NCBI GenBank assembly: GCA_018712705.1 | Contig: DVGM01000064.1 | Span: 1-34,917, forward strand | DNA from: Aphodousia faecalis | Lineage (GTDB): Bacteria; Pseudomonadota; Gammaproteobacteria; Burkholderiales; Burkholderiaceae_F | Length of the DNA: 34,917 bases | Direction of reading: 5' to 3' | Part shown: piece after piece, positions 1-8,328 of the stretch | Numbering within the stretch: position 1 is the first letter of the stretch | How the letters are laid out: each line of letters starts with the position of its first letter | Notes under the pieces: model-generated | Database searches by the model: none | Seen by the model: only the letters and a program-made list of their open reading frames with translations | What the model was told of the DNA's origin: nothing | Translations under genes and position numbers: made by a program

Positions 1-648
1 TGCCTGCCCCTCTAAAACAACCTGCAAATAAAAGCGATTCTTTCCTTTGATTGTTTTGCAAACTAAACGGCAATATTTAACCTTTTTGAATCCGCTGCGA
101 CCTTCACTACGCAACGCCCTTTGAAGAAAGTCATCCTGAGGATCAATAAAGACACAATAGTCATGTTTGCACCAACTTAAAACAGATTTTTCAATATTAA
201 ATTTCAATCCTGTTTTATTGCTTTTGCCTTCAATGCTTCTTAATCCGCGACTGAGAGATTTGAATCGCGGACGGCCTCCAAGACCTAGCTTATAGCGATT
301 AACTGCTTGGAAGACTCGCGTGGCGATTTTCTGTGTTTCATTGATCCCCAGCTCTGTTTTGCGTCCGCTCCTCTGGCGATGTTTAGCAATCACAGTATGC
401 AAATCGTATTCGGTCAGTTGGTATTTCCTGTCCAATTTTCTGAATAGTTCAGACCTTTCTTTACCTTTAGGCATTAGGCAAGCTTTTTCCCATTCGCTAT
501 CTTGACGAAGTTGTTGCAACTGGCCCAAGGCAGTACCCAGGGTAGCATTATGAAGTTGGCGAGCGAACTCTAGCTTTCTGAGAATCGTTCGAGATTCAGA
601 ATCACTCACACGAATGGGAAGCTCAATGATAAAGGTTGGGCTAGTCAT
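1..648 (-). CDS. tnpB: TnpB-like (IS200/IS605 OrfB) protein, 5' part only
   Basis: An open frame with an ATG at 648 runs 216 codons without a stop off the left edge of the window, so the C-terminal half (RuvC-like catalytic domain and zinc finger) is not visible. The visible part has the N-terminal helical region of OrfB/TnpB proteins, a GGRPRFKS motif near residues 127-134 typical of the family, and a following beta-rich stretch ending in RFYLQVVLEG near residues 205-214. TnpB is the RNA-guided nuclease carried by IS200/IS605 elements; its guide RNA would lie beyond the missing 3' end. No tnpA is visible upstream; instead two palindromes and a broken membrane gene precede it. Family assignment rests on recognised motifs, so it is good but not certain. 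Confidence 0.75.
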   Translation of the reverse strand, partial: MTSPTFIIELPIRVSDSESRTILRKLEFARQLHNATLGTALGQLQQLRQDSEWEKACLMPKGKERSELFRKLDRKYQLTEYDLHTVIAKHRQRSGRKTELGINETQKIATRVFQAVNRYKLGLGGRPRFKSLSRGLRSIEGKSNKTGLKFNIEKSVLSWCKHDYCVFIDPQDDFLQRALRSEGRSGFKKVKYCRLVCKTIKGKNRFYLQVVLEGQA

Positions 649-665
649 GGGACTGAATTTTACTT

Positions 666-683
666 CAACGACCAAGGTCGTTG
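666..683. repeat. 18-nt palindrome upstream of tnpB
   Basis: CAACGACC-AA-GGTCGTTG is a perfect inverted repeat lying 17 nt upstream of the tnpB start codon. It could be part of the element's left-end structure or an operator. Its function is not shown by the sequence. Confidence 0.6.
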
Positions 684-725
684 CACGAATTCCTCCCCTT
701 GTTAAAACAAGGGGAGGAATTCGTG
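684..725. repeat. Perfect 18-bp stem hairpin at the presumed element end
   Basis: Positions 684-701 (CACGAATTCCTCCCCTTG) are exactly complementary to 708-725, with a six-base TTAAAA spacer, so nearly all of the 42 bases are self-complementary. It sits exactly where the truncated membrane gene stops and tnpB upstream sequence begins. IS200/IS605 elements end in subterminal hairpins recognised by TnpA, so this is a candidate left-end hairpin. An attenuator or terminator is the alternative, but no clear T-tract follows on either strand. Confidence 0.7.
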
Positions 726-726
726 A

Positions 727-894
727 TTATTCTGTGAGAAACACAAAAAAGCCCATGGAAAAGTCCGTCATGTGATTGAGCACATAGGCAACTGAACTCA
801 CCGTGCCCGTCCCCAACCCGGCATTGGTCACCGTGGCAATTCCTAAAGACAAAATCGACAAACCGAAAAAGAAAATCAAAAATCTCACAAACAT
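727..894 (-). pseudogene. Truncated YczE/YitT-family membrane protein (5' fragment)
   Basis: From the ATG at 894 the frame encodes about 55 residues: a first membrane helix (FLIFFFGLSILSLGIA) and the family's N-A-G-L-G-T-G-x-V-S-S-V-A-Y-V-L pattern seen at the start of YczE/YyaS/YitT-like integral membrane proteins. It then stops at 727 after FFVFLTE. Family members are around 200 residues with several more helices, so this is only the first quarter. An in-frame TTG at 936 would lengthen it, but the ATG opens directly at the hydrophobic helix and is preferred. The break coincides with the palindrome at 684-725, pointing to disruption by the tnpB element. The downstream part may lie past the left edge. 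Confidence 0.65.
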
Positions 895-972
895 CGTCCG
901 TTTCCCCAAAAAACAAAAACACTCCCCCAATCCCAAAGATCAGGGAATTTTGAGCACAAAAAGGAATGTTGA

Positions 973-997
973 AAACGGCGAAGTTTTAACGCCGTTT
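973..997 (-). terminator. Probable terminator after smc
   Basis: AAACGGCG (973-980) pairs with CGCCGTTT (990-997) around a 9-nt loop, just past the smc stop codon. The following T-run on the minus strand is short, so strength is uncertain. Confidence 0.6.
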
Positions 998-1007
998 ATC
1001 GATTGCC

Positions 1008-4000
1008 TCAGCTGACGCGAGGCTTTTGAGCGTATTGGCTTGCCTCAGCAATATCCACGCTCACCACACGCGAAACACCGGGCTCTTTCATCGTCACCCC
1101 AATCAACTGATTGGTGTGCTCCATGGTCACCCGGTGGTGGGTAATCATCATAAATTGAGTGTTTTCACTCATAGCGCCGACAAGTCTTGAAAGCCGTTCT
1201 TGGTTGGCTTCGTCAAGAGGAGCGTCAATTTCATCGAGCAGACAGAATGGCGCCGGATTAAGGGTAAAGAAAGCAAACACCAAAGCTGTAGCCGTCAGTG
1301 TCAACTCGCCGCCCGAGAGTTGGCGGATAGAGTGATTGTGTTTGCCGGGAGGATTGGCAAACATTTCAATACCGGCTTCAAGCGCATCGTCGCTTGTCAT
1401 TTCCAAACGGGCATGACCGCCATTGAATAATTGCGTGAACTTTTGGTTAAAGGCCTCATTGACACGATTAAACGTATCGAGCAATAGCGTCCGCGTTTCG
1501 TGGTCAATTTTCTTAATCACCGCCTCAATCGTGGCAATTGCCTGTTCAAGATCAGCCACTTCCCGGTCAATGCGCTCAACTTCAGCTTGCTGCGTTTTTA
1601 ATTGTTCGAGGGCGGCATGATTGACCGCGCCCAATTGAGCCATTGATTGAGCAATACGCTCGACTTCCTGACGAAGAGCATTCAGTTTTGGCCGCTCCGT
1701 TTCATAACGCGTTCTTAACGCTTCTTCATCAAAATTAAATTCTTCCAACCGGCTTCGCACCGTACCGTACTCAATTTCATGTTGACCACGTTTGGCAATC
1801 AAGTCACCCATGCGATTTTGTTCACGGCGCTTCGCTTCTTCAAAACTGTCTAATGACTTCTCACTCTCAGCCACTTGAGCTTCCACGCCACTCAGTTCAG
1901 TCTTCGATTGTTCAACAGCAACCAGTGCGGCTTCACGTTTTTGCAAAAGTTCCTGCAGCCCCGCTTTTTCACTGTCTTCATCCAATTCTTCAAGTGAAGC
2001 GCTGACCGTTTCAATCTTTTCTTTAAGTTCCGTTTGCTCGTTTTGCGCCAAAAGCTGAGCACGCTGAGCTTCTGCAATACGCTCTGAGAGATTTTTCAGA
2101 GCCAATTCAATTTCTCTTTGTGTGTAGGCAAAGACGTTAAATTCTTGCTCCGCACGACGAGATTCTTCTCGAGCCGCCTCCCAAGAAAGGCGAGCATCTT
2201 CGGATTTTTGCTGACGAGTCGCCACTTCTTCATCGAGAATGCTGAAACGCTCATCGGCCTCTTCAATTGCCGCCGTGGTTTCTTCAAGTTGTGCTTGAGC
2301 TTCTTCAATCCACTCACCAAGCTCCGCACTTCTGTTTTGGTAGGCCTCAATGGCTGCCGTCAGTCTTGTCAACTCAAGAGCCAATTCACTTTCTCTGGCA
2401 CGAACCGTCTCAAAATGCGTATTGGCACTTTGAAGGCGTTCACTCATTTGAGAAACCTTTAGATGAGCTTCGCCCATTTGTTGATGCAATTGCTCTAATT
2501 CACGGCGAAGCGTTTCGCTTTCTTCTTCAAGCGTGTTGATTTCTGCCCTTCGGGACAATAAACCGGTCGAATCATCCGCCCAAAAATTCACACTCACTTT
2601 ATCAATCATATGACCATGCGGGGTCACAAAGTGACAACCGGGCGGCAATAGATCAACTTTACTCACCGCTTCTTTAACGCTCTCGGCAACGAAGTAATGA
2701 GACAGCCAACGGGTAAGCGCCGCGCGAGTCTCTTCGTTATGACGGTCAAAACTGACTTTTTCAATAAGTCCGATCAGACCGAGCGGTGCAGGCAGCTCTT
2801 CAGTCTTAAGCAGCGTCGAATAGAAGGTCAGTTTGGCAGGAGGCGGCGCCATTTCAAAAGCGGCAGCCATGGAAAGATTGCTGATACCGAGGGCATTGAC
2901 TCGCTCGCGCAAAACGGCTTCGAGCGCCCTGGCCCAACCGGCTTGAGGCTGCAATTTTTCGAATAAGCGCGTCAAAGACGATAAACCTTGGCGTTCAAGC
3001 CAATCGGAAAGCTTATCGCCCGTCAGACTTTTTTCTTCCAATTCTTTGAGCGTGGTCAATTTCGCTGTGATCGCCGCCAGTCGCTGCTCTTTCTCGTGAA
3101 TTGCACTCTGAGAGCCGGTCAGTCCCTCACGAGCCTCTTCAAGCAGGGCTTGAGCATCTTCGCGTTCTAGTTTAAGCGCCTCACTGTCTTCTTTGACAAT
3201 TGAAAGCTCTTCCTTTAACGCATTGAAGCGATCCATATCGGGCGCTTCCGTCTGGGCAGCTTCGCGCTTGAATTTTTCAAGTCGAAGCGTTAACTCTTCT
3301 TTGGTCTTCGATAGCCTTGCTAATTCAAGCGACAGATTTCTCGACTCATTTTCAATTCGCTGAGACTCTTTCTGCAGCGCTTCAAAAGCAAGCTCCTTTT
3401 GATGAGCCAGCTCTTCAGCAGCAAATTTCTTTTCTTCCAAAGCCGCTTCGCGTTCATTGGCCGTCGCTACGAGTTCTTCTTTTTCCTCGCGTTCAGCGCT
3501 TAACGCGTGAATCTTTTCGCCTTGAGCCGAGACTTCACGACCGCGTGCCTCAAGCATTGAACGATAACTTTCAAGCTGCGTTTTCATGAGCGCCCGTCGC
3601 TCGACAATGGAACGAATATTGCCTTCAACGGCGGAAATTTGTTTATCCACTTCCGCTAAAGCCTGCGTTTTCCCGAGCACTGTGATATTGGCATCGTTGA
3701 GCTTGGAGCGAAGTTGTTGGAGATTTTGACGGAGACGATTCAATTCAGAATCATTCTTACCGACTTCTGCTTGAGCGGCCGACACTTGGGCGTTAATGCG
3801 GTCGATGGCATTTTTAGCCTCAACCATCTGGGTAAACCACCAAAGCGATTCCTGTGCTTCACGTTTGGCGTTAAGTTGTTGGTACTCTTCAGCAACCCGA
3901 GCTTCTTCTTCTAGCCTTTTTAAAGACTCCCGGCGCGTAACCTGCAGGTCACTGACGCGCTCCAAATTGGCCCGTGTACTGGCTAATTTGGACTCGGCCT

Positions 4001-4535
4001 CTTTGCGGCGTTTCTTATATTTGGAGACACCCGCAGCCTCTTCAAGATATTCACGCCGTTTTTCGGGCGAGTCTTTGGCAAATTCCGTCACCATGCCTTG
4101 ACTGATAATGGCGTAAGAATTGGCGCCAAGACCGGTTCCCATGAAGAGATCCCGAACATCGGTGGCACGTACTTGCTGATTATTGATCAGGTAGGAACTC
4201 GTATTGTCACGCGTTAAAACACGCTTGACGGAAATATCCACATAAGATCCCCAGGGTCCTTGAAGCGCGCCATCGCTGTTATCAAAAACCAGTTCAACCA
4301 TGGCGCGGCCGGCGGGCTTTCGGTTGTCTGAACCCGCAAAAATCAATTCGCTCATGCTCTTGCAGCGCAAATCACTGGCCTTACCTTCACCCAAGGCCCA
4401 GCGCACAGCTTCAATCACATTGGATTTGCCGCAGCCGTTCGGCCCCACGATCCCAACAATGGATGAGGGCACTTCAATGACAGTGAGATCAGCGAACGAT
4501 TTAAAACCGCTGATACGAATTTGGCGCAAACGCAC
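1008..4535 (-). CDS. smc: Chromosome segregation ATPase SMC
   Basis: The 1175-residue protein has the full SMC layout. A Walker A motif GPNGCGKS is at residues 31-38. Long Glu/Gln/Arg-rich coiled coils flank a hinge region at about 500-660. At the C-terminus are the ABC signature LSGGE (about 1073) and Walker B LLDEIDAPLDEAN (about 1099-1111). It forms the DNA-entrapping ring that compacts and segregates the nucleoid, normally with ScpA/ScpB, which are not in this window. The start is a GTG at 4535, giving the standard N-terminus MRLRQIRISGFKSF; GGA lies 8 nt upstream. Length is normal. The usual neighbours zipA and ligA are absent downstream, where the broken membrane gene and tnpB element are found instead. 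Confidence 0.98.
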   Translation of the reverse strand: MRLRQIRISGFKSFADLTVIEVPSSIVGIVGPNGCGKSNVIEAVRWALGEGKASDLRCKSMSELIFAGSDNRKPAGRAMVELVFDNSDGALQGPWGSYVDISVKRVLTRDNTSSYLINNQQVRATDVRDLFMGTGLGANSYAIISQGMVTEFAKDSPEKRREYLEEAAGVSKYKKRRKEAESKLASTRANLERVSDLQVTRRESLKRLEEEARVAEEYQQLNAKREAQESLWWFTQMVEAKNAIDRINAQVSAAQAEVGKNDSELNRLRQNLQQLRSKLNDANITVLGKTQALAEVDKQISAVEGNIRSIVERRALMKTQLESYRSMLEARGREVSAQGEKIHALSAEREEKEELVATANEREAALEEKKFAAEELAHQKELAFEALQKESQRIENESRNLSLELARLSKTKEELTLRLEKFKREAAQTEAPDMDRFNALKEELSIVKEDSEALKLEREDAQALLEEAREGLTGSQSAIHEKEQRLAAITAKLTTLKELEEKSLTGDKLSDWLERQGLSSLTRLFEKLQPQAGWARALEAVLRERVNALGISNLSMAAAFEMAPPPAKLTFYSTLLKTEELPAPLGLIGLIEKVSFDRHNEETRAALTRWLSHYFVAESVKEAVSKVDLLPPGCHFVTPHGHMIDKVSVNFWADDSTGLLSRRAEINTLEEESETLRRELEQLHQQMGEAHLKVSQMSERLQSANTHFETVRARESELALELTRLTAAIEAYQNRSAELGEWIEEAQAQLEETTAAIEEADERFSILDEEVATRQQKSEDARLSWEAAREESRRAEQEFNVFAYTQREIELALKNLSERIAEAQRAQLLAQNEQTELKEKIETVSASLEELDEDSEKAGLQELLQKREAALVAVEQSKTELSGVEAQVAESEKSLDSFEEAKRREQNRMGDLIAKRGQHEIEYGTVRSRLEEFNFDEEALRTRYETERPKLNALRQEVERIAQSMAQLGAVNHAALEQLKTQQAEVERIDREVADLEQAIATIEAVIKKIDHETRTLLLDTFNRVNEAFNQKFTQLFNGGHARLEMTSDDALEAGIEMFANPPGKHNHSIRQLSGGELTLTATALVFAFFTLNPAPFCLLDEIDAPLDEANQERLSRLVGAMSENTQFMMITHHRVTMEHTNQLIGVTMKEPGVSRVVSVDIAEASQYAQKPRVS

Positions 4536-4573
4536 GAACCATTTCCTACCTAAAAAAGGAATTTGATTTTAAA

Positions 4574-4600
4574 AACAAAAAGAGCGTCCTGTCCAGACGC
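4574..4600 (-). terminator. Terminator between the UPF0126 gene and smc
   Basis: On the minus strand GCGTC/GACGC (4584-4588 with 4596-4600) forms a short stem followed by TCTTTTTGTTTTT. It directly follows a second hairpin at 4606-4626, and the pair probably ends the UPF0126 transcript. Confidence 0.65.
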
Positions 4601-4605
4601 CCGGT

Positions 4606-4626
4606 AGGCCGCCTATTGTGCGGCCT
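4606..4626 (-). repeat. Perfect 7-bp hairpin, tandem with the terminator
   Basis: AGGCCGC (4606-4612) and GCGGCCT (4620-4626) are perfect complements around a 7-nt loop. It lies just after the UPF0126 stop codon and just before the T-tailed hairpin. Confidence 0.55.
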
Positions 4627-4645
4627 CCGAAAAAACAAACCAATA

Positions 4646-5350
4646 CTACTGTTGGCGGCGGTCGCGGTCAGTCTCTGGAGACGGATCCTCATGGATGAAC
4701 TCGTCATGATAGGCGATGCGCCACGAGCGGTAATAGCACCACATGCGGAAAAAACAGATAAAAAGCGATCCAACCCAAATACTCAGCGTATTGTCAAAGC
4801 CCAACTCAATCATCGCAATGTAGAGCCAGCAACCGGCAAATGCAACGGAACCATAGGGCTGATGGTCATAAATAAGAGAAGGCTTGATATTTAAGAAGGT
4901 GTCACGGCAAAGACCGCCGAAAACACCGGTGGCCACACCGCAGAGAACCGCGGGCAAATAAGGCACGCCAAGATTGACACCGTGACTGGTACCAACAGCG
5001 GAGAAAAAGCCCAAACCGATGGCATCACTCCAAACAAACACATCATAGGAAAGATGCTTTTTGTAGAAGCGGAAAATCATCGGTGTAAAGATAGTAATGA
5101 GCAAAACCAACCAAACCAATTCTTGATTAGCGATCCAGTACATCGGGCGACGGTCAATCAGCAAATCGCGGACAATCCCACCGCCAAAAGCTGTCGAGAA
5201 GGCCAAAACAAAAATGCCGACCGGATCACACTTCATGCGAATACCGATAAGAACGCCCGCAAAAGCAAAGGCCACAATACCGATCACGTCGGTCAGATAC
5301 AAAAGGTCTACTTTGTTGTAGAACGCCTCAAGAGTCGCAGCGATATCCAT
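4646..5350 (-). CDS. UPF0126/TRIC-type integral membrane protein
   Basis: This 234-residue protein has about seven hydrophobic segments and two copies of the family's glycine-rich signature: FAFSG-like FAFAGVLIGIRMKCDPVGIFVLAFSTAFGGGIVRD in the first half and GVNLGVPYLPAVLCGVATGVFGGLCRD in the second. This two-repeat UPF0126 fold is homologous to TRIC cation channels. Bacterial members lie in the inner membrane and are thought to conduct monovalent cations; some have been linked to glycine uptake. The last 25-30 residues are hydrophilic and acidic/basic (HEDPSPETDRDRRQQ), making it slightly longer than usual. No strong ribosome-binding site is visible before the ATG. It is transcribed toward smc but separated from it by hairpins. 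Confidence 0.85.
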   Translation of the reverse strand: MDIAATLEAFYNKVDLLYLTDVIGIVAFAFAGVLIGIRMKCDPVGIFVLAFSTAFGGGIVRDLLIDRRPMYWIANQELVWLVLLITIFTPMIFRFYKKHLSYDVFVWSDAIGLGFFSAVGTSHGVNLGVPYLPAVLCGVATGVFGGLCRDTFLNIKPSLIYDHQPYGSVAFAGCWLYIAMIELGFDNTLSIWVGSLFICFFRMWCYYRSWRIAYHDEFIHEDPSPETDRDRRQQ

Positions 5351-5764
5351 AGCTAGTAATCTAATTCGTTGAGCTCATTGGAAAATTTTCGACATTGTAA
5401 GGAAATTTACTTAATGGTTCAATTGGGAAAAAACAGCATCGGGTAACAATCACTCAAAAGCGAATAGGTAAATTTACCTAGTGCAAGAAAAATACTGACC
5501 TAGGGTTTTTACTTGCATATTGAAAAATTAACAACTTGTTTTAGTTTACTTTGCAATATTGAAAGGACCCTAGGGATTCTCGTTTCTTTTTGATTTTTCA
5601 GTAATTATTTTCATAGCCCTTTGTTGAACACTCATTGAATTGACATTTTTGCAACCTATATTTGACTTTATTGCCTTTTAAACATTTTCTTATTTCTCAA
5701 TAATGCCAATCTCGAAGGACTAAAAGCAGTCCACTCTCTAACTGTTCTTCGAGGAGTTCACAAA
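5351..5764. promoter_or_regulatory. 414-bp divergent intergenic region, candidate regulatory sites for dcuC
   Basis: No convincing ORF is seen. The AT-rich region holds a perfect 16-nt palindrome TAGGTAAATTTACCTA (5465-5480) and two near-identical direct repeats, TTGCATATTGAAA (5513-5525) and TTGCAATATTGAAA (5551-5564). It also has CCTAGG-containing motifs on both outer sides of these repeats: GACCTAGGG at 5497-5505 and GGACCCTAGGG at 5565-5575. The symmetric arrangement looks like an operator region for a regulator of dcuC. Which regulator binds is unknown. Confidence 0.5.
5711..5756 (+). promoter_or_regulatory. Structured leader overlapping the dcuC ribosome-binding site
   Basis: An outer stem CTCGAAG (5711-5717)/CTTCGAG (5747-5753) overlaps an inner hairpin GGACT-aaaagc-AGTCC (5717-5732). 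The right arm of the outer stem includes the first bases of the GAGGAG ribosome-binding site (5751-5756), which is 8 nt from the dcuC ATG. This could limit translation in one conformation. Confidence 0.45.
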
Positions 5765-7036
5765 ATGACTATACAAATTTGGTGCGCTGTCGCCGTGATC
5801 GTCTTGACGATCTACGCGCTTGTCAAGCGCATTGAAACACGCATGGTCTTATTTCTTGCCGGTTTGGTCATGTGCCTGATCGCCGGATCCCCGGTCGCTC
5901 CCTTTAAAGCTTTTATTAAAGGAATGACCAATCCGACATTGGTACCGGCCATCTGTTCGGCCATGGGTTTTGCCGCCGTGGTGACGGCTTCCAAGTGTGA
6001 CCTTCACTTGGTGAAGGCTTTGGCTACCCCCCTGCGCAGCCTCGGTGCATTGCTCATCCCCGTGTGCACCATCATCACGTTTCTGATTAATATCGCCATC
6101 ATGTCGGCTGCCGGTACGGCTGCCACGGTGGGCGCCACCTTCATCCCCCTTCTGATTCGCGCCGGTATCCGTCCGGCCGGTGCCGCAGCGGCTGTGGCCG
6201 GCGGCACGATGTGCGGTCTGCTGCTTAACCCCGGTTGCGCACACGACATCTACATCGCTCAGATGGCCAAGATGGATTTGATGGATTTCATCGGCTGGGG
6301 CGCCCCGTACATTGTCGGCTTATTCTTGGTTTCTGCTGTCGGTCTTGCACTGGTCTGCATCTTTAAGTATCACGACCATCAAATGACGCCTGAAGAAATG
6401 GCCACTTTTGAAGCCGCCGAAGCAACGGAATTCAAAGTCAACCCCTTAAAAGCCATTGCACCGATTATCCCGATGGGTATTTTGATCGTGAGCGCCATTT
6501 GGTTCCCAAAGGCCGGCGTTGATGTGGTGATGTCCATGATCATCGGTGTGATCTTCATCTGCTTGATCACCTTGAAGACCCCGGGTGAATTCTCCAAGGC
6601 TTTCTTTAAAGGTTTAGGCTCCGGCTACGCTCAAGTGATCGGTTTGATCATTGCTGCCGGCGTTTTCGTTGCCGGTCTTCAAGCCACCGGTGCCGTTCCC
6701 GCCTTCATCGAATTTCTCAAACACAGTAACGATATCGCCCGCTGGGGTGCCTCTATCGGTCCGTTCTTGATGGCCGCAGGTACCGGTTCCGGCGAAGCCG
6801 CCATTTGGGCCTTTAACCAAGCCGTTACACCGTCGGCCGCCTCCTTCGGCATGACTAGCGAAGGCTTGGGTCTATTGGCCGCCTTGGCCGGTCAGTTCGG
6901 TCGTACGGCAAGCCCCTTGGCCGGTGCCGTCATTATCGTGGCTGGCGTTGCTCGTGTCTCACCCATTGAAGTGGCTAAACGCACTTGGGCCGGGATGTTT
7001 GCTGCCGTCATCGTTTCTGCTCTGATTTTGGTTTAA
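5765..7036 (+). CDS. dcuC: DcuC-family anaerobic C4-dicarboxylate transporter
   Basis: The 423-residue, very hydrophobic protein has about ten to twelve membrane segments. It carries the Dcu-C hallmarks: a glycine/alanine-rich AGTAATVGATFIPLLIRAG stretch around residue 120, GGTMCGLLLNPGCAHDIYIAQMA around 147-170, and a second-half GTGSGEAAIWAFNQAVTPSA segment. DcuC transports fumarate, malate, aspartate and succinate across the inner membrane, typically succinate efflux or exchange in anaerobic cells. A strong GAGGAG precedes the ATG. A porin gene follows after 28 nt, with no terminator between, so the two are probably co-transcribed. Codon use is biased (GCC, GGC, TTG), suggesting high expression. 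It is somewhat shorter than E. coli DcuC. Substrate cannot be set from sequence. Confidence 0.88.
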   Translation: MTIQIWCAVAVIVLTIYALVKRIETRMVLFLAGLVMCLIAGSPVAPFKAFIKGMTNPTLVPAICSAMGFAAVVTASKCDLHLVKALATPLRSLGALLIPVCTIITFLINIAIMSAAGTAATVGATFIPLLIRAGIRPAGAAAAVAGGTMCGLLLNPGCAHDIYIAQMAKMDLMDFIGWGAPYIVGLFLVSAVGLALVCIFKYHDHQMTPEEMATFEAAEATEFKVNPLKAIAPIIPMGILIVSAIWFPKAGVDVVMSMIIGVIFICLITLKTPGEFSKAFFKGLGSGYAQVIGLIIAAGVFVAGLQATGAVPAFIEFLKHSNDIARWGASIGPFLMAAGTGSGEAAIWAFNQAVTPSAASFGMTSEGLGLLAALAGQFGRTASPLAGAVIIVAGVARVSPIEVAKRTWAGMFAAVIVSALILV

Positions 7037-7064
7037 CTCTCTCAAACGTAAAAAGGTAACGATC

Positions 7065-8255
7065 ATGAAAAAAAGTTTACTTTGCGCCGCCGTCGCTTTG
7101 GCTTGCTCCCCCGCATTTGCCGCTGACGTTCAATTGTTCGGCTTTTTTGACCAAGGTATTGCCTTCTTAAATGAAAACTTGGCTGCAGGCATGGGTGGTC
7201 CGAACTCTGCCACTCAGCAACACTTTGCCGATGGTGCTACTAAAGTTGGTATGCAAGGCCGCAAGAACCAAGTGTCCTTGGGTACTGGCAATGTGAGCAC
7301 CTGGGGTATCAAGTTGACGGAACAATTAAACGATGATGTATCCGTTGGCATCCACTTGGAAAACGGCTACTTGCCCGACAGTGGCGAATTCTATATGGAC
7401 AATGTCCTCTTTGAACGTGAATCCTCGATCGCCATCAATTCCAAGACCTACGGTCAAATCAAATTCGGCCGTATGCCCGCTATGCTCACGGGCTCCGGCA
7501 CAACGGGTATCTTCAATAGCCGCGTCAATCCGTTCGGTGCCGGCTGGGGCAACATGACGGGTGGTTGGAAGTTCGTCGGTACCTTGGCAACAGCTCGTCA
7601 TAACAACATGATCAACTACAAATCACCGACTTTCAACGGTGTAACCTTCCACGCTCAAACTTCTTTCGGCGATGACTACACCAACAAAACTACCGGCAAA
7701 ACCGGTGAGGAAGGTAGCTCCAAAGTCAATCACTACAGTGCATTGGGTGTCACAGTCCAAGGCGATAAGTACTTCTTGGCCGCAGGCGTTGACTACTTGA
7801 AGATGGGTAGCGTTCAAGGCGCTGTCACTGATGACAGCATCAAGGCCATCATTGGCGGTCATTACGATTTTGGTTCCTTCAAGGGTTATGCCACCGTTCA
7901 ATATATGGATAACATCCAATACATCGGCGGTTATTCCACGAAAGAATTTGCTGTTGTGAAAAATAAAGGTGATACAACCAAAGGTTTTGATGCTTGGGCT
8001 GTAGCTGTCGGCGCTGACACCAAGGTTGGGGGCGGCACGGCTAAGTTCTCTGTGGGTTACGCTCAAGCTGAAAACCAAAACTTGGATGACAACAAAGACT
8101 TAGTTCGTATGAACGTTGGTGTTGGTTACATCTATCCGCTTTCCAAACGTACATCCATCTACGGTATCGGCGGCTACTTCTGGGAAGATGCTGACTATAA
8201 CGAAGATAAGATCTACGCAAGCGAAGTCATCGTTGGTTTGATGCACCGCTTCTAA
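7065..8255 (+). CDS. Outer-membrane porin (beta-proteobacterial trimeric porin family)
   Basis: The 396-residue protein starts with a classic signal peptide, MKKSLLCAAVALACSPAFA, cleaved before ADVQLFGFFDQG, the first beta strand of general porins. Alternating hydrophobic/polar strands continue to the C-terminal phenylalanine (VIVGLMHRF), the BamA recognition signal. Family members make 16-stranded trimeric channels for small hydrophilic solutes. An AAGGT site precedes the ATG. It lies 28 nt after dcuC and is followed by a strong terminator, so the pair provides an outer- and inner-membrane route probably for the same dicarboxylate or a related anion. The lyase gene follows the terminator. 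Confidence 0.93.
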   Translation: MKKSLLCAAVALACSPAFAADVQLFGFFDQGIAFLNENLAAGMGGPNSATQQHFADGATKVGMQGRKNQVSLGTGNVSTWGIKLTEQLNDDVSVGIHLENGYLPDSGEFYMDNVLFERESSIAINSKTYGQIKFGRMPAMLTGSGTTGIFNSRVNPFGAGWGNMTGGWKFVGTLATARHNNMINYKSPTFNGVTFHAQTSFGDDYTNKTTGKTGEEGSSKVNHYSALGVTVQGDKYFLAAGVDYLKMGSVQGAVTDDSIKAIIGGHYDFGSFKGYATVQYMDNIQYIGGYSTKEFAVVKNKGDTTKGFDAWAVAVGADTKVGGGTAKFSVGYAQAENQNLDDNKDLVRMNVGVGYIYPLSKRTSIYGIGGYFWEDADYNEDKIYASEVIVGLMHRF

Positions 8256-8279
8256 TATTTAGTAAGGTAGTAGAAAGCC

Positions 8280-8308
8280 GGGGGCGGTTGAGCCCGCCCC
8301 CAATTTTA
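8280..8308 (+). terminator. Terminator after the porin
   Basis: GGGGGCGG (8280-8287) and CCGCCCCC (8294-8301) pair around TTGAGC, followed by AATTTTATT. It lies 24 nt past the porin stop codon and 20 nt before the lyase start, so expression of the lyase may depend on read-through or on its own promoter. Confidence 0.8.
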
Positions 8309-8328
8309 TTGTTAAGGTAAAAGAAAAA

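Noticed and set aside
803..1015. Plus-strand 70-codon frame opposite the broken membrane gene
   Set aside because: Lys/Pro-rich shadow of the hydrophobic minus-strand frame; no ribosome-binding site.
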